A DNA stretch of 64,000 nucleotides, taken from positions 1 through 64,000 of the forward strand of contig JAFUTH010000026.1 in assembly GCA_017484285.1 (NCBI GenBank), given 5' to 3'. Below are positions 17,660 through 26,439 of this stretch, in pieces. Below the pieces are notes generated by a model that saw only the letters and a list, made by a program, of their open reading frames with translations, was not told the DNA's origin and did not search any database. The position numbers and the translations under genes are program-made. Positions within the stretch are counted from its first letter, which is position 1. Each line of letters starts with the position of its first letter. The stretch is from Treponema sp. (lineage in GTDB: Bacteria > Spirochaetota > Spirochaetia > Treponematales > Treponemataceae).

Positions 17660-18655
17660 ATGATAATCACCCAAACCCCGTTCCGCATGAGCTTTTTTGG
17701 CGGCGGAACAGACTTTAACGGCTTTTTTAATGAGCATGGCGGAGCTGTACTCAGCACCACATTCGACAAATATGCTTACGTAACAGTGCGCCATCTGCCG
17801 CCTTTCTTTGATTACAAAACACACCTTACTTACTCTAAGGAAGAAAAGGTTAATTCCAATTCAGAAATCGTGCATCCGGCAATACACAACGCGATGGAAT
17901 GGCTTGACATGCACGAAATCCGTATGACCTACGAGGCAGATCTTCCTGCCCGCTCAGGACTCGGAACTTCTTCTTCTTTTGCCGTAGGTATGCTTTCTGC
18001 GTTTTACGCGCTTAAAGGACAGTATGCCGACAAGCGGAAGCTTGCCGACGATGCGATTTACCTTGAACGAGAGCTTTGCAAGGAAGCCGGCGGCATCCAG
18101 GATCAGATTGCGGCCTCTTTCGGCGGGTTCAACAGAATCAACTTTTCACGCGACGGCTACAGCGTAAATCCTGTGATTATTTCGCCGGAGCGCAAAAAGG
18201 AGCTGAACGACCACCTCATGCTGTTCTTTACAGGCTTTTCAAGATTCAGCTCGGACATTCAGAAGGGAACTGAAAAATCAATGAAAGATAAGACTCAGCA
18301 GCTTATTGAGATGTATCACCTTGTTGACGATGCAGAGAAAATCCTTACAGACAAGAATACGCCGCTTGACGAATTCGGAAAACTTCTGGATTACACATGG
18401 AAGCTCAAACGAGGCATTTCTTCCGGTATTTCTACAGGCTCAATCGACGAGCAGTACGACAAGGCAATGAAGACCGGAGCGCTCGGCGGAAAGCTGCTCG
18501 GAGCAGGTGGCGGGGGATTCCTTTTGTTCTACGTTCCTACAGAAAAACAGGACGCAGTTAAAAAGGCACTTGAAGGCCAGATGTATGTTCCGTTCAAGTT
18601 TGAGAACGAAGGAACAAAAATCATCTATTACGGGCCAGAAGAATACACAAAATAA
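17660..18655 (+). CDS. hddA: D-glycero-alpha-D-manno-heptose 7-phosphate kinase
   Basis: A 331-residue GHMP kinase that phosphorylates heptose 7-phosphate at C1 to give the 1,7-bisphosphate. PFRMSFFGGGTDF at the N-terminus, the ATP loop PARSGLGTSSSF (about 97-108) and C-terminal LLGAGGGGFLL are the three GHMP motifs in the heptose-kinase form. The next two genes supply the isomerase, phosphatase and guanylyltransferase, giving the whole route to GDP-D-glycero-alpha-D-manno-heptose. Confidence 0.92.
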   Translation: MIITQTPFRMSFFGGGTDFNGFFNEHGGAVLSTTFDKYAYVTVRHLPPFFDYKTHLTYSKEEKVNSNSEIVHPAIHNAMEWLDMHEIRMTYEADLPARSGLGTSSSFAVGMLSAFYALKGQYADKRKLADDAIYLERELCKEAGGIQDQIAASFGGFNRINFSRDGYSVNPVIISPERKKELNDHLMLFFTGFSRFSSDIQKGTEKSMKDKTQQLIEMYHLVDDAEKILTDKNTPLDEFGKLLDYTWKLKRGISSGISTGSIDEQYDKAMKTGALGGKLLGAGGGGFLLFYVPTEKQDAVKKALEGQMYVPFKFENEGTKIIYYGPEEYTK

Positions 18656-18698
18656 AAGATTGTCTGGCTTGCCCCGACAATAACAAAGCGAGGATATT

Positions 18699-19331
18699 AT
18701 GAAATACATAGACCAGTTGATTGAACGCTACCCAAGCCTTAGCGTTTGCAAAAAAGATATTGAGGATGCCGCAAAGGCATTGATTGAATCTTTCAAGAGC
18801 GGCGGAAAGCTTTTAGTCGCAGGAAACGGCGGATCATGCGCGGACAGCGACCATATCACAGGGGAACTTCTGAAATCTTTCTGCAAAAAGCGCACTCCGT
18901 CAGAAGATTTCATCAATCAGATTAAAGCAATCGATGCAGATACTGGAGCTTACCTTGCAGACAAGCTTCAAGGCTCACTTCCTGCAATCGCCCTTACAAA
19001 CAATACTGCCCTTATGACAGCAAGCTTGAACGACGTAGACGGAAACGTTATGTTCGCCCAGCAGGTAAACGGCTACGGCGTAAAAGGCGACGTATTCTTA
19101 GGAATCTCTACATCAGGAAACTCCAAAGACATAGTTTACCCTACAGTTGTTGCAAAGGCAAAAGGACTTAAGACTATCGCACTCACAGGAAAGAACGGCG
19201 GTAAGCTAAAAGGACTTGCAGACATCTGCATTGTAGTTCCACAGAACGAAACCTTTATGATTCAGGAACTCCACCTTCCTGTTTACCATGCCCTCTGTCT
19301 TGAAATTGAAGAAGCATTCTGGGCTGAATAA
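18699..19331 (+). CDS. gmhA: Sedoheptulose 7-phosphate isomerase
   Basis: A 210-residue SIS-domain enzyme converting sedoheptulose 7-phosphate to D-glycero-D-manno-heptose 7-phosphate in the cytoplasm. The phosphate-binding loop AGNGGSCADSDHITGEL and the second loop GISTSGNSKDI are clear. GAGG lies five bases before the ATG. It is the middle gene of the heptose set. Confidence 0.93.
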   Translation: MKYIDQLIERYPSLSVCKKDIEDAAKALIESFKSGGKLLVAGNGGSCADSDHITGELLKSFCKKRTPSEDFINQIKAIDADTGAYLADKLQGSLPAIALTNNTALMTASLNDVDGNVMFAQQVNGYGVKGDVFLGISTSGNSKDIVYPTVVAKAKGLKTIALTGKNGGKLKGLADICIVVPQNETFMIQELHLPVYHALCLEIEEAFWAE

Positions 19332-19345
19332 TTTTAGGAAAAGAT

Positions 19346-20704
19346 ATGAAAGTAATAATAATGGCTGGAGGCATGGGAACGCGCATTCAGAGCGTTCGTG
19401 CCGATGTTCCAAAGCCGATGATAGAAATCTGCGGAAAACCAATCCTCGCGTATCAGATTGAAAACCTCAAAGCCTGCGGTCTTACAGACATCACAATAGG
19501 TGTCGGACATCTGGGACACGTAATCAAGGAATACTTTGGAAACGGCTCTAACTTCGGCGTAAATATTTCTTATTTTACCGAGGACAGACCGCTTGGTACT
19601 GCAGGGGCACTTTTCAAGATGCTTGACGGAAAAGCCTGCGATGAGATTCAGACAAAAACAGTAATTGATGATGACTTTCTTCTCTTGTGCGGCGACGTAA
19701 TTTTTGACATCGACTTCAACCGTTTTATTGCTTTCCACCGCGAGCACAAAGCATGGGCAAGCCTTATGGCTCACCCCAACGGCCATCCGTATGACTCATC
19801 TCTTTTAGTAACGGAAACTCTTCCGCCAGAGGAAAAAGGCGGGCTTCCCGTAAATACTCACCGCGTTATCAAATGGATGGCAAAAGAAGACGAGCGACTT
19901 TACTACAAAAACCTTGTGAACGCAGGACTTCAGATAATCTCGCCGGAGCTTTTGCGCGAAGCAATGAAAAACTTCGTACCGCGCCACCCCGAAACTCCAG
20001 ACAAAATCGACCTTGACCGCGACGTGCTAAAGCCGAACATCAAAAGCGGAAAGATTTTTGCCTATGAGACCCCCGAATACATCAAGGACATGGGAACTCC
20101 GGACCGCTATTATGAAACCGAAGCCGACATCAAAAGCGGAAAGGTTCATGCACGTAACCTAAGCCAGAAACAGAAGGCTGTCTTCCTAGACCGCGACGGA
20201 ACGATAAACAAAAACGTCGGATTCGTAACAGAGCCAGAACAGTTTGAGCTTATCACAGGGGCGGCAGAGGCAATCAAGAAAATTAATAAGTCCGGCTACC
20301 TTGCGATTGTCGTAACAAACCAGCCTGTAATCGCACGCGGCGACTGCACTTTTGAGGAGCTTTCACTTATCCATGCAAAAATGGAAACTGAGCTTGGAAA
20401 AGAAGGCGCATTTATTGACGGTTTGTATTTCTGCCCTCATCATACAGACAAGGGATTTCCAGGAGAACGTCCGGAATATAAATGCGACTGCGGCTGCCGT
20501 AAGCCAAAAGCAGGACTTTTCGTACAGGCTGCAAAAGATTTCAATATCGACCTTTCCCAAAGCTATATGATTGGCGACGGTGAGAATGATGTAAAGGCGG
20601 GAAATGATGCTGGATGTAAAAAATCATTTTTACTTTCAAGCAATAACAATTTGGGCTCTCTAATCCAGAAAATTTTAACCTTTTCTAACGAGGAAAACAA
20701 ATGA
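19346..20704 (+). CDS. Fused heptose-1-phosphate guanylyltransferase and heptose bisphosphate phosphatase
   Basis: A 452-residue two-domain enzyme. Residues 1 to about 235 are a sugar nucleotidyltransferase of the HddC type (IMAGGMGTRI and PKPMIEICGKP). Residues about 275-445 are a GmhB-type HAD phosphatase: LDRDGTINKNVG with D282 as nucleophile, VVTNQ, a CDCGCRKP zinc-binding region and IGDGENDVKAG. Together they cover the last two steps to GDP-heptose. hddC and gmhB are usually separate genes. The stop overlaps the next start (ATGA). Confidence 0.9.
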   Translation: MKVIIMAGGMGTRIQSVRADVPKPMIEICGKPILAYQIENLKACGLTDITIGVGHLGHVIKEYFGNGSNFGVNISYFTEDRPLGTAGALFKMLDGKACDEIQTKTVIDDDFLLLCGDVIFDIDFNRFIAFHREHKAWASLMAHPNGHPYDSSLLVTETLPPEEKGGLPVNTHRVIKWMAKEDERLYYKNLVNAGLQIISPELLREAMKNFVPRHPETPDKIDLDRDVLKPNIKSGKIFAYETPEYIKDMGTPDRYYETEADIKSGKVHARNLSQKQKAVFLDRDGTINKNVGFVTEPEQFELITGAAEAIKKINKSGYLAIVVTNQPVIARGDCTFEELSLIHAKMETELGKEGAFIDGLYFCPHHTDKGFPGERPEYKCDCGCRKPKAGLFVQAAKDFNIDLSQSYMIGDGENDVKAGNDAGCKKSFLLSSNNNLGSLIQKILTFSNEENK

Positions 20705-21768
20705 AAATATATTACCCATATGATAATCCTGAAAAAGTTGATACGCCTTACGTAAGATCACTCACACAAAACATACCAAATTTGGATGCGAATGTAGAAT
20801 TTTATTGGGGGCTTTCTGACTTTTGGAATGATAAATGCCTTGACTATGACATAATCCACATTATGTTTCCCCACTTTCTTGTAATGGGTCGACGACATTC
20901 TTCAAAGGATTTGGAGCAGAGACTAAATTTTCTTAAAAGTAATGGAAAGATTATAGTCTCAACATGCCACAATTTTGTGCCTCATTATAAAAAACAAAAA
21001 AAACAGACTCAAGCCTATGAGCTTGTATATAAATACAGCGATGAGATTTATCACCTTGAGGAATACAGTAAGACAGTATTTGAGAAAAAATATCCTGACA
21101 TTCCTCAAAAATTACTTTATCACCCTATCTATACGAACGCATATATGACTTCATCGCTTCCGAGCCGTAATGAGGCAAAAGAAAAACTCGGGCTTGACAG
21201 AGATAAAAAGTATATACTCTGCTTCGGAGCTTTTCGCGACAATGAAGAGCGGCTACTCATATTGGGCATTTACGATTGGCTTGTAAAAAATGACTTGTAT
21301 GTACTGGCACCGTCGTTCTTTAGGGTAAAAAAGACACGCAATAAAATTGCATACCTTTACAATTTGTTAAAATTCCGTAGTTTAAAGAAAAAGTTTCCGC
21401 ATATCATTTTTTCTAACAGCAGAGTACCAGAAAATGACGTTCCCCTTTATGCGCAAGCCTGCGATATTGGGTTGATACAACGCATTCATATACTCAACTC
21501 GGGAAATGTTTTCTTATATTCACTTTTTGGAAAAATATTCGTAGCCCCTGATGAAGGAAACGTTGGTGTGATTTGCAAAAAGACAGGAATGCCGAGTTTT
21601 GATGCAAAAGATAGAAATTCTTTGATAAAAGCAATTTCAGAAGCCTTAAAACTGAGCGAAAACAATGCAGGCGAAGCTTTAAAAAACTATGCCATTAAAA
21701 ACTGGAGCTTAGAAGCATTTTATACAAAGCAGTGGGAATATTACAAGGAAATAGTAGACAAACACTGA
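20701..21768 (+). CDS. Putative glycosyltransferase
   Basis: A 355-residue soluble protein starting MKIYYPYDNPEK, with DIIHIMFPHF in the first half and a C-terminal lobe (SSLPSRNEAKEKLGLDRDKK, then ILCFGAFRDNEERLL) that looks like the GT4/GT-B nucleotide-binding half. It overlaps the heptose fusion gene by four bases, so it may use GDP-heptose; that is inference. The sequence is AT-rich. Confidence 0.65.
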   Translation: MKIYYPYDNPEKVDTPYVRSLTQNIPNLDANVEFYWGLSDFWNDKCLDYDIIHIMFPHFLVMGRRHSSKDLEQRLNFLKSNGKIIVSTCHNFVPHYKKQKKQTQAYELVYKYSDEIYHLEEYSKTVFEKKYPDIPQKLLYHPIYTNAYMTSSLPSRNEAKEKLGLDRDKKYILCFGAFRDNEERLLILGIYDWLVKNDLYVLAPSFFRVKKTRNKIAYLYNLLKFRSLKKKFPHIIFSNSRVPENDVPLYAQACDIGLIQRIHILNSGNVFLYSLFGKIFVAPDEGNVGVICKKTGMPSFDAKDRNSLIKAISEALKLSENNAGEALKNYAIKNWSLEAFYTKQWEYYKEIVDKH

Positions 21769-21830
21769 TTTCAAAGAAAACAGGACACTGGGGCAATTGA
21801 TAAAAAAACAATGCCATATTAGAATAAAAC

Positions 21831-21892
21831 GCATAATGAACATTTTCGCAATCATGCTTGTTAAAGATGAAGCCGACATTGTGGCATCCGTT
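21831..21892. repeat. 62-bp direct repeat, left copy
   Basis: Matches 23217-23278 with one mismatch (A at 21886 against T at 23272), spaced 1386 bases. It carries the leader and first 19 codons of the GT2 gene at 23222. The HipA-like kinase gene lies between the copies. Confidence 0.9.
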
Positions 21893-21916
21893 ATACAATC
21901 GCTTGCTGAACAGTAA
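21836..21916 (+). pseudogene. Internally deleted 5' remnant of the GT2 gene
   Basis: A 27-codon frame reads MNIFAIMLVKDEADIVASV and then jumps to IQSLAEQ and a stop. Compared with the intact gene at 23222, the stretch equivalent to 23279-23353 is missing, and the match resumes at the sequence equivalent to 23354. It is a relic of duplication and deletion. Confidence 0.75.
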
Positions 21917-21923
21917 CTTTTAT

Positions 21924-23195
21924 ATGGAATTAGAACTTTACCAAAAAGACAATAAAGTCTGTACTTTGTGTCTTAATGAAAACTATGAAATTCTCAGCAT
22001 AACGCAAGTGTTTGATTCAAACAGAATGCCTACAGGTACTTTTAAATCTGAATATCAGACGATTTCTGCAGAAACAGATTTTCATAAATTCAAGGTATGG
22101 TGGAAGTCCCGCTTTATACCTTCGGACAGAAAATATCTGAAAAAAGCACTTGAATTGTTACGCCTTGCTTCTGTTGATGAGCTTGTATCTAAAACGCATT
22201 GTGCAAGCCTTAATGACCAGTACTGGACAAAACAGACAGAAGATAATTCAACATGGAGCGATATAAATTTCTTCACAAATGAGTTTGATGATTCTGTAGG
22301 TCTTGTATTACTTCTGAATAGAGAAAAGAACTTTTCCGAAAAAAGCTATAACAATCCGGATTTTACGACGGACGGAGCATTGCCAAAAAGATGGATAATC
22401 GAAGGTGGAAAACGATATCTAATAAAAGGAACAGAATCTGCGTTCATGCAGGAGCCGTTCAATGAATATCTCGCCCATATTTTATGCACAACTCTCGGAA
22501 TACATAATGTTTCATATCAGGTTTTGCAGACAAAAAACAATGAGGGCGAAACAGAATACCTCTCAAAATGCGAGAACTTTGTTACAGAAAACACGGAGTT
22601 TGTTCCAGCTTATTTTATAAAAGAAACAGTAAAGAAAACAAACAACGAATCAGACTATCAGCATTTTCTAAGATGTTGCGATGCACTTGGAGCAAAAAAT
22701 ATAGAACCTGATTTAACCAGAATGCTTTTTGCAGACTTTATAATGGCAAACACAGACCGACATTATAGAAACTTCGGGCTTATCCGCAAAACAGATACAC
22801 TTGAATGGATAGGTCTTGCACCTGTTTTTGATACCGAGCGTTCCATGTTTCTTACAAAAATGATGCCTAAGCAAGACTATGAAGCCATAAACATTGAAGC
22901 TAAACCATTTAAAGACAACCAAGCCGAGCAATTTAATCTATTGAAGAAAGAATATCTTACTAATTTACCGCTAGAAAAAGCATCGGACACAGTACCGCTA
23001 TTTTCATCAATTTTAGAGCTCAATGAACTCATACCATCAGAAAGACGCATTGCATTATGCAAAACTCTTGAAGCAAGAATATCAGAAGCCGTATCTCTCG
23101 TAAAAGAAGACAGAAAAATAAAAATCACAAAATCAAGACAGCAACGTGAACTTGACAGGCTGAATACGCTTAATTCTCTGGTAGTTCTGTGCTAA
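21924..23195 (+). CDS. HipA/CtkA-like protein kinase
   Basis: A 423-residue protein with a HipA-C-like kinase fold. K168 in RYLIKGTES is the candidate ATP-binding Lys, NTDRHYRNFG supplies the catalytic Asp (D278) and Asn (N283), and VFDTERSM the metal-binding Asp (D303). SLNDQYW and TWSDINFFTNEFDD occur in the same order in the second kinase gene at 28687. There is no HipB-like antitoxin gene beside it. The ATG at 21924 is chosen because the preceding in-frame codons belong to the duplicated GT2 remnant. Direct repeats on both sides suggest later insertion or duplication. Target unknown. Confidence 0.75.
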   Translation: MELELYQKDNKVCTLCLNENYEILSITQVFDSNRMPTGTFKSEYQTISAETDFHKFKVWWKSRFIPSDRKYLKKALELLRLASVDELVSKTHCASLNDQYWTKQTEDNSTWSDINFFTNEFDDSVGLVLLLNREKNFSEKSYNNPDFTTDGALPKRWIIEGGKRYLIKGTESAFMQEPFNEYLAHILCTTLGIHNVSYQVLQTKNNEGETEYLSKCENFVTENTEFVPAYFIKETVKKTNNESDYQHFLRCCDALGAKNIEPDLTRMLFADFIMANTDRHYRNFGLIRKTDTLEWIGLAPVFDTERSMFLTKMMPKQDYEAINIEAKPFKDNQAEQFNLLKKEYLTNLPLEKASDTVPLFSSILELNELIPSERRIALCKTLEARISEAVSLVKEDRKIKITKSRQQRELDRLNTLNSLVVLC

Positions 23196-23216
23196 AATAT
23201 TGTTTATAAAGAGGCC

Positions 23217-23278
23217 GCATAATGAACATTTTCGCAATCATGCTTGTTAAAGATGAAGCCGACATTGTGGCTTCCGTT
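23217..23278. repeat. 62-bp direct repeat, right copy
   Basis: Partner of 21831-21892. This copy forms the true 5' end of the GT2 gene at 23222. Confidence 0.9.
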
Positions 23279-24043
23279 TTAAAAGACGCTGAAACGTGGG
23301 CAGATAAAATCTTTGTGCTTGATAACGGAAGCACAGACGGCACTTGGGAAATAATACAATCGCTTGCAGACGACAAAATCATTCCGTGGAAGCAATATTT
23401 CGGTCCATACCACAATGGACTTCGCGCAGATGTATACAATGAATTCAAGCATCTTTCAAAGCCCGGCGACTGGTGGTGCTTTAAACTAGATGCAGATGAG
23501 TTTTATGCAGAAAACCCAAGAACTTTTCTTGAAAAACAGAGAAAATCCACAGGGCTTGTGGCAAAAAAATCACTTGACTACTATCTGACAGAAGAGGATA
23601 TTCACGAGTACAATTTTTCTGGAAATTTTGAGCAGGACAAAAACCATATAAAATACCTTAAAAGCACCTGTTGGTCAGAACCTCGTTTTTTTAAAGAAAA
23701 GAAAAACATAAAATGGGTTTCAGAACCAAATGCCCACTACCCTTCAAACTGCGGGAAGTTATCAAATCAGACAATTCTTGTTAAGCACTATCAGTTCCGC
23801 TCACCTCAGCAAATGCAAAAGCGTTTGGATGTACGAAATGCCACTGAAATGAAAAAAAATGGTCTTGCTTTTCGACATGTAAAAGAGCAGAAGTGGCAGG
23901 AATTGCTGAAAAAGCGAGCTGATATGGTTTTCGATGACGGAAGATTAGAAACATATATGAATCTCCCATTTCGCAATACGCTCTCAGAAAATTGGCTGAA
24001 AAAACTGTTGAGAAAAATAAAAAGCCGTTTTGTTTTGATGTAG
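23222..24043 (+). CDS. Glycosyltransferase family 2
   Basis: A 273-residue cytoplasmic GT2 enzyme: MLVKDEADIV opens the fold, VLDNGSTDGT binds nucleotide, and KLDADEFY carries the DxD pair (D90, D92). There is no membrane helix. Its first 62 bases are repeated upstream of the kinase gene, so its promoter region may also be duplicated. Sugar specificity unknown. Confidence 0.85.
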   Translation: MNIFAIMLVKDEADIVASVLKDAETWADKIFVLDNGSTDGTWEIIQSLADDKIIPWKQYFGPYHNGLRADVYNEFKHLSKPGDWWCFKLDADEFYAENPRTFLEKQRKSTGLVAKKSLDYYLTEEDIHEYNFSGNFEQDKNHIKYLKSTCWSEPRFFKEKKNIKWVSEPNAHYPSNCGKLSNQTILVKHYQFRSPQQMQKRLDVRNATEMKKNGLAFRHVKEQKWQELLKKRADMVFDDGRLETYMNLPFRNTLSENWLKKLLRKIKSRFVLM

Positions 24044-24066
24044 TAAGAAGATTTTTAATACTTTTA

Positions 24067-24095
24067 TTGAAGAATTTATTTTTAGGTGTTATATT
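24067..24095 (+). promoter_or_regulatory. Promoter just before a small gene
   Basis: TTGAAG (24067-24072), 17 bases, TATATT (24090-24095), then eight bases to the ATG at 24104. Only a weak AGG is present upstream, so initiation may be nearly leaderless. Confidence 0.5.
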
Positions 24096-24103
24096 AATTA
24101 TTG

Positions 24104-24322
24104 ATGTTTGTTGATAAATCAATCCACTTGGACACGATACGACTGCCTCAGATGTTGCAGGAAGATTTTTCTGCATTGGAGCAATTCTATGACAACGATG
24201 ATTGGTTTAATTTTGGCATTACCATAGAGAACAGCGTCCCCTCCATAAAAGCGTTCTATGCAAATGGCTCAATTGACTCTGAGACGTTCAAGTTAATCAG
24301 ACAAAAGTTTGGGATTGTATAG
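24104..24322 (+). CDS. Small acidic protein of unknown function
   Basis: 72 residues, no signal peptide or membrane helix, with acidic/aromatic stretches such as DFSALEQFYDNDDWFNF. I do not recognise the family. A promoter stands directly upstream and the next gene starts four bases after its stop, so it appears to be a real first gene of a two-gene unit. It could be a regulator or a cofactor of the following glycosyltransferase. Confidence 0.5.
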   Translation: MFVDKSIHLDTIRLPQMLQEDFSALEQFYDNDDWFNFGITIENSVPSIKAFYANGSIDSETFKLIRQKFGIV

Positions 24323-24326
24323 CAAT

Positions 24327-25211
24327 ATGAATTCTAACAGTCTAATTTCCGTAATAATTCCAACATACAACAGAGGCTCTCTCATACTGGATTCCTTAAA
24401 TTCTGTGATTAGGCAGACCTACAAAAATCTTGAAATAATAATCGTTGATGACTGCTCCACAGACAACACAGAGGAAATCATACGGAATGCTGGGGACAAT
24501 CGAATAATATACCACAAGCTTTTAAAGAATTCTGGCGCTTGTACTGCACGCAACAAGGGAATAGAGCTTGCGAACGGTGAATACATCGCTTTTAATGACA
24601 GTGATGACATCTGGCATGAGAATAAGCTTGAAAAGCAAATCGATTTTCTCCTAAAAAAAAATGCAGATGTAGTTACCTGCAAAATGGATGTCTATGATGA
24701 AAGCAAAAACTTCATGTATTCTTTTCCAAATCTTGGCTCAGATACAGAACTCACAACAGAAGGGCTTTTAAAATACAACGCAACAAGCACGCAGCTTCTT
24801 TTTGGAAAAGCAGAATGCTTTAAAACCGTGCAATTCGACAAAGATATGCCGCGTTTTCAGGACTGGGAAGAATGCCTCAGACTTTCAGAAAAGTTCAAGG
24901 TTGTATTCCAGAACGAAATTCTTGTAGACACCTACCAGCAAAAAGACAGCATAACAAAAAATCCACAAAAGGGATTAGCTGGCATGGAACTACTTTTTTC
25001 AAAATACAAAGACAAGATTTTTTCTGACAAGCACATTACAGAAAGTTTTTTCAAAAAGATGTCAGCATTTTCTTGTCTGTGCGGAAAAGAGCCACTAACA
25101 GAAATGACATATATAAAAAATGCAAATCCAACTTTGAAAAATAAAGTACGCTACGTTCTTGCCAAAATTGGATTATATAAAATTCTGTTCATGATTTTGC
25201 AACATATGTAG
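24327..25211 (+). CDS. Glycosyltransferase family 2
   Basis: A 294-residue GT2 enzyme. SVIIPTYNRGSLILDSLNSV, IIVDDCSTDNTEEII and FNDSDDIWHENKLEKQ are the classical nucleotide-sugar-binding and DxD motifs. It starts four bases after the small gene's stop. A short hydrophobic C-terminus may associate with the membrane. A hairpin terminator follows. Confidence 0.88.
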   Translation: MNSNSLISVIIPTYNRGSLILDSLNSVIRQTYKNLEIIIVDDCSTDNTEEIIRNAGDNRIIYHKLLKNSGACTARNKGIELANGEYIAFNDSDDIWHENKLEKQIDFLLKKNADVVTCKMDVYDESKNFMYSFPNLGSDTELTTEGLLKYNATSTQLLFGKAECFKTVQFDKDMPRFQDWEECLRLSEKFKVVFQNEILVDTYQQKDSITKNPQKGLAGMELLFSKYKDKIFSDKHITESFFKKMSAFSCLCGKEPLTEMTYIKNANPTLKNKVRYVLAKIGLYKILFMILQHM

Positions 25212-25230
25212 TTGTAATTATTTAAAACAA

Positions 25231-25268
25231 CACACACTTTTCACCATAATTTTTAAGAAAAGTGTGTG
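25231..25268. terminator. 12-bp hairpin between convergent genes
   Basis: 25231-25242 pairs perfectly with 25257-25268 around a 14-base loop. It lies between the convergent stops at 25211 and 25286. The stem contains A4/T4; no long T run follows. Confidence 0.55.
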
Positions 25269-25285
25269 CAATAACATCATTAGAT

Positions 25286-26311
25286 TTATTTTTTATAATA
25301 CCCCTTGTACCAGGCAGCAAATTTCGCGAGTCCTTCCGAAAGCGGCGTGGCGGGCTTAAAGCCGAAGTCCTTCTGCAAGTCGGTGACATCGGCGAAAGTC
25401 TGGTACACATCGCCCGCCTGCATGGGAAGCAGTTCTTTTTTGGCAGGCTCGGTAATGATTCCTTCATTCAAAAGGCATTTTTCGAGTGTTTCAACGAAGT
25501 ACATGAGGCTTTCGGGCTGATTGTTCCCGATGTTGTAGACTTTGTAGGGCGCTCCGTCCTCAGTTTCGCCAGGGGATTTTTTCATTACATTCACGATTCC
25601 CGTTACGATGTCGTCGATGTAGGTAAAATCGCGCTTCATGTCGCCCATGTTGTAAATCTGAATCGGCTCGCCCTTCACCAGTTTGTTCGTGAATTTGAAG
25701 TATGCCATGTCAGGCCGCCCCATCGGTCCGTACACCGTAAAAAAGCGCAAGCCCGTGCAGGGAATTTTATACAATTTTGCGTAGGCATGGGCGAACAGCT
25801 CGTTTGATTTTTTGGTCGCCGCATAGAGCGAGACGGGATTGTCAACTTTGTCATCTGTTGAATACGGAACTTTTTTGTTCGTGCCGTACACGCTCGAAGA
25901 TGAAGCATAGACCAAATGCTCCACGGGATAGTGGCGGCAGAGTTCCAGAATCGTGTAAAAGCCGAGCATGTTTGAGTGAATGTAGGCATCGGGATTGTCG
26001 ATTGAGTAGCGAACGCCCGCTTGGGCGGCAAGATTTACCACCACGGAAGGCTTTTCTTCGGCAAAGATTTTTTCCATTGCAGTGCGGTCGGCAATGTCAG
26101 CCTTTATGAACACAAATCGTTCGCCAAAGGCAGAAAGCATTTTGAGCCGCTCGTCTTTGAGCGAGACATCGTAATAGTCAGTGATGCAGTCAACGCCGAT
26201 AACGCGCGTCGTTTTCGTTTCTTCAAGAATCCGCTTAGAAAGGTAGCTTCCAATAAAGCCAGCCGCACCGGTGACGAGCACGGTTTTGTTCTCAATATCA
26301 ATATTACTCAT
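25286..26311 (-). CDS. UDP-glucuronate 4-epimerase (NAD-dependent)
   Basis: A 341-residue extended short-chain dehydrogenase/epimerase. VLVTGAAGFIGSYL binds NAD, SSSSVYG and YAATKKSNE give the catalytic Ser/Tyr/Lys, and NLAAQAGVRYSI plus FFTVYGPMGRPDMA are typical of UDP-glucuronate 4-epimerases. With the UDP-glucose dehydrogenase next door it would make UDP-galacturonate. The ATG at 26311 (MSNIDIEN) lies seven bases after a -10 box; an upstream in-frame Met is less likely. Confidence 0.88.
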   Translation of the reverse strand: MSNIDIENKTVLVTGAAGFIGSYLSKRILEETKTTRVIGVDCITDYYDVSLKDERLKMLSAFGERFVFIKADIADRTAMEKIFAEEKPSVVVNLAAQAGVRYSIDNPDAYIHSNMLGFYTILELCRHYPVEHLVYASSSSVYGTNKKVPYSTDDKVDNPVSLYAATKKSNELFAHAYAKLYKIPCTGLRFFTVYGPMGRPDMAYFKFTNKLVKGEPIQIYNMGDMKRDFTYIDDIVTGIVNVMKKSPGETEDGAPYKVYNIGNNQPESLMYFVETLEKCLLNEGIITEPAKKELLPMQAGDVYQTFADVTDLQKDFGFKPATPLSEGLAKFAAWYKGYYKK

Positions 26312-26318
26312 AAAAAAT

Positions 26319-26324
26319 AGTATA
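26319..26324 (-). promoter_or_regulatory. -10 box seven bases before the epimerase start
   Basis: TATACT on the - strand followed by seven bases and the ATG at 26311. No Shine-Dalgarno site is seen, and the -35 is poor. Confidence 0.45.
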
Positions 26325-26439
26325 TCACAAAAATCAGTTTTTTCCACAAAAAACAAACTTTCCATTTTCAGTTTTCAATTTACATCTTGTGAATTACATA
26401 AATTACGAGTAAAATAGATTATCATTTTTAGAGGAATAT

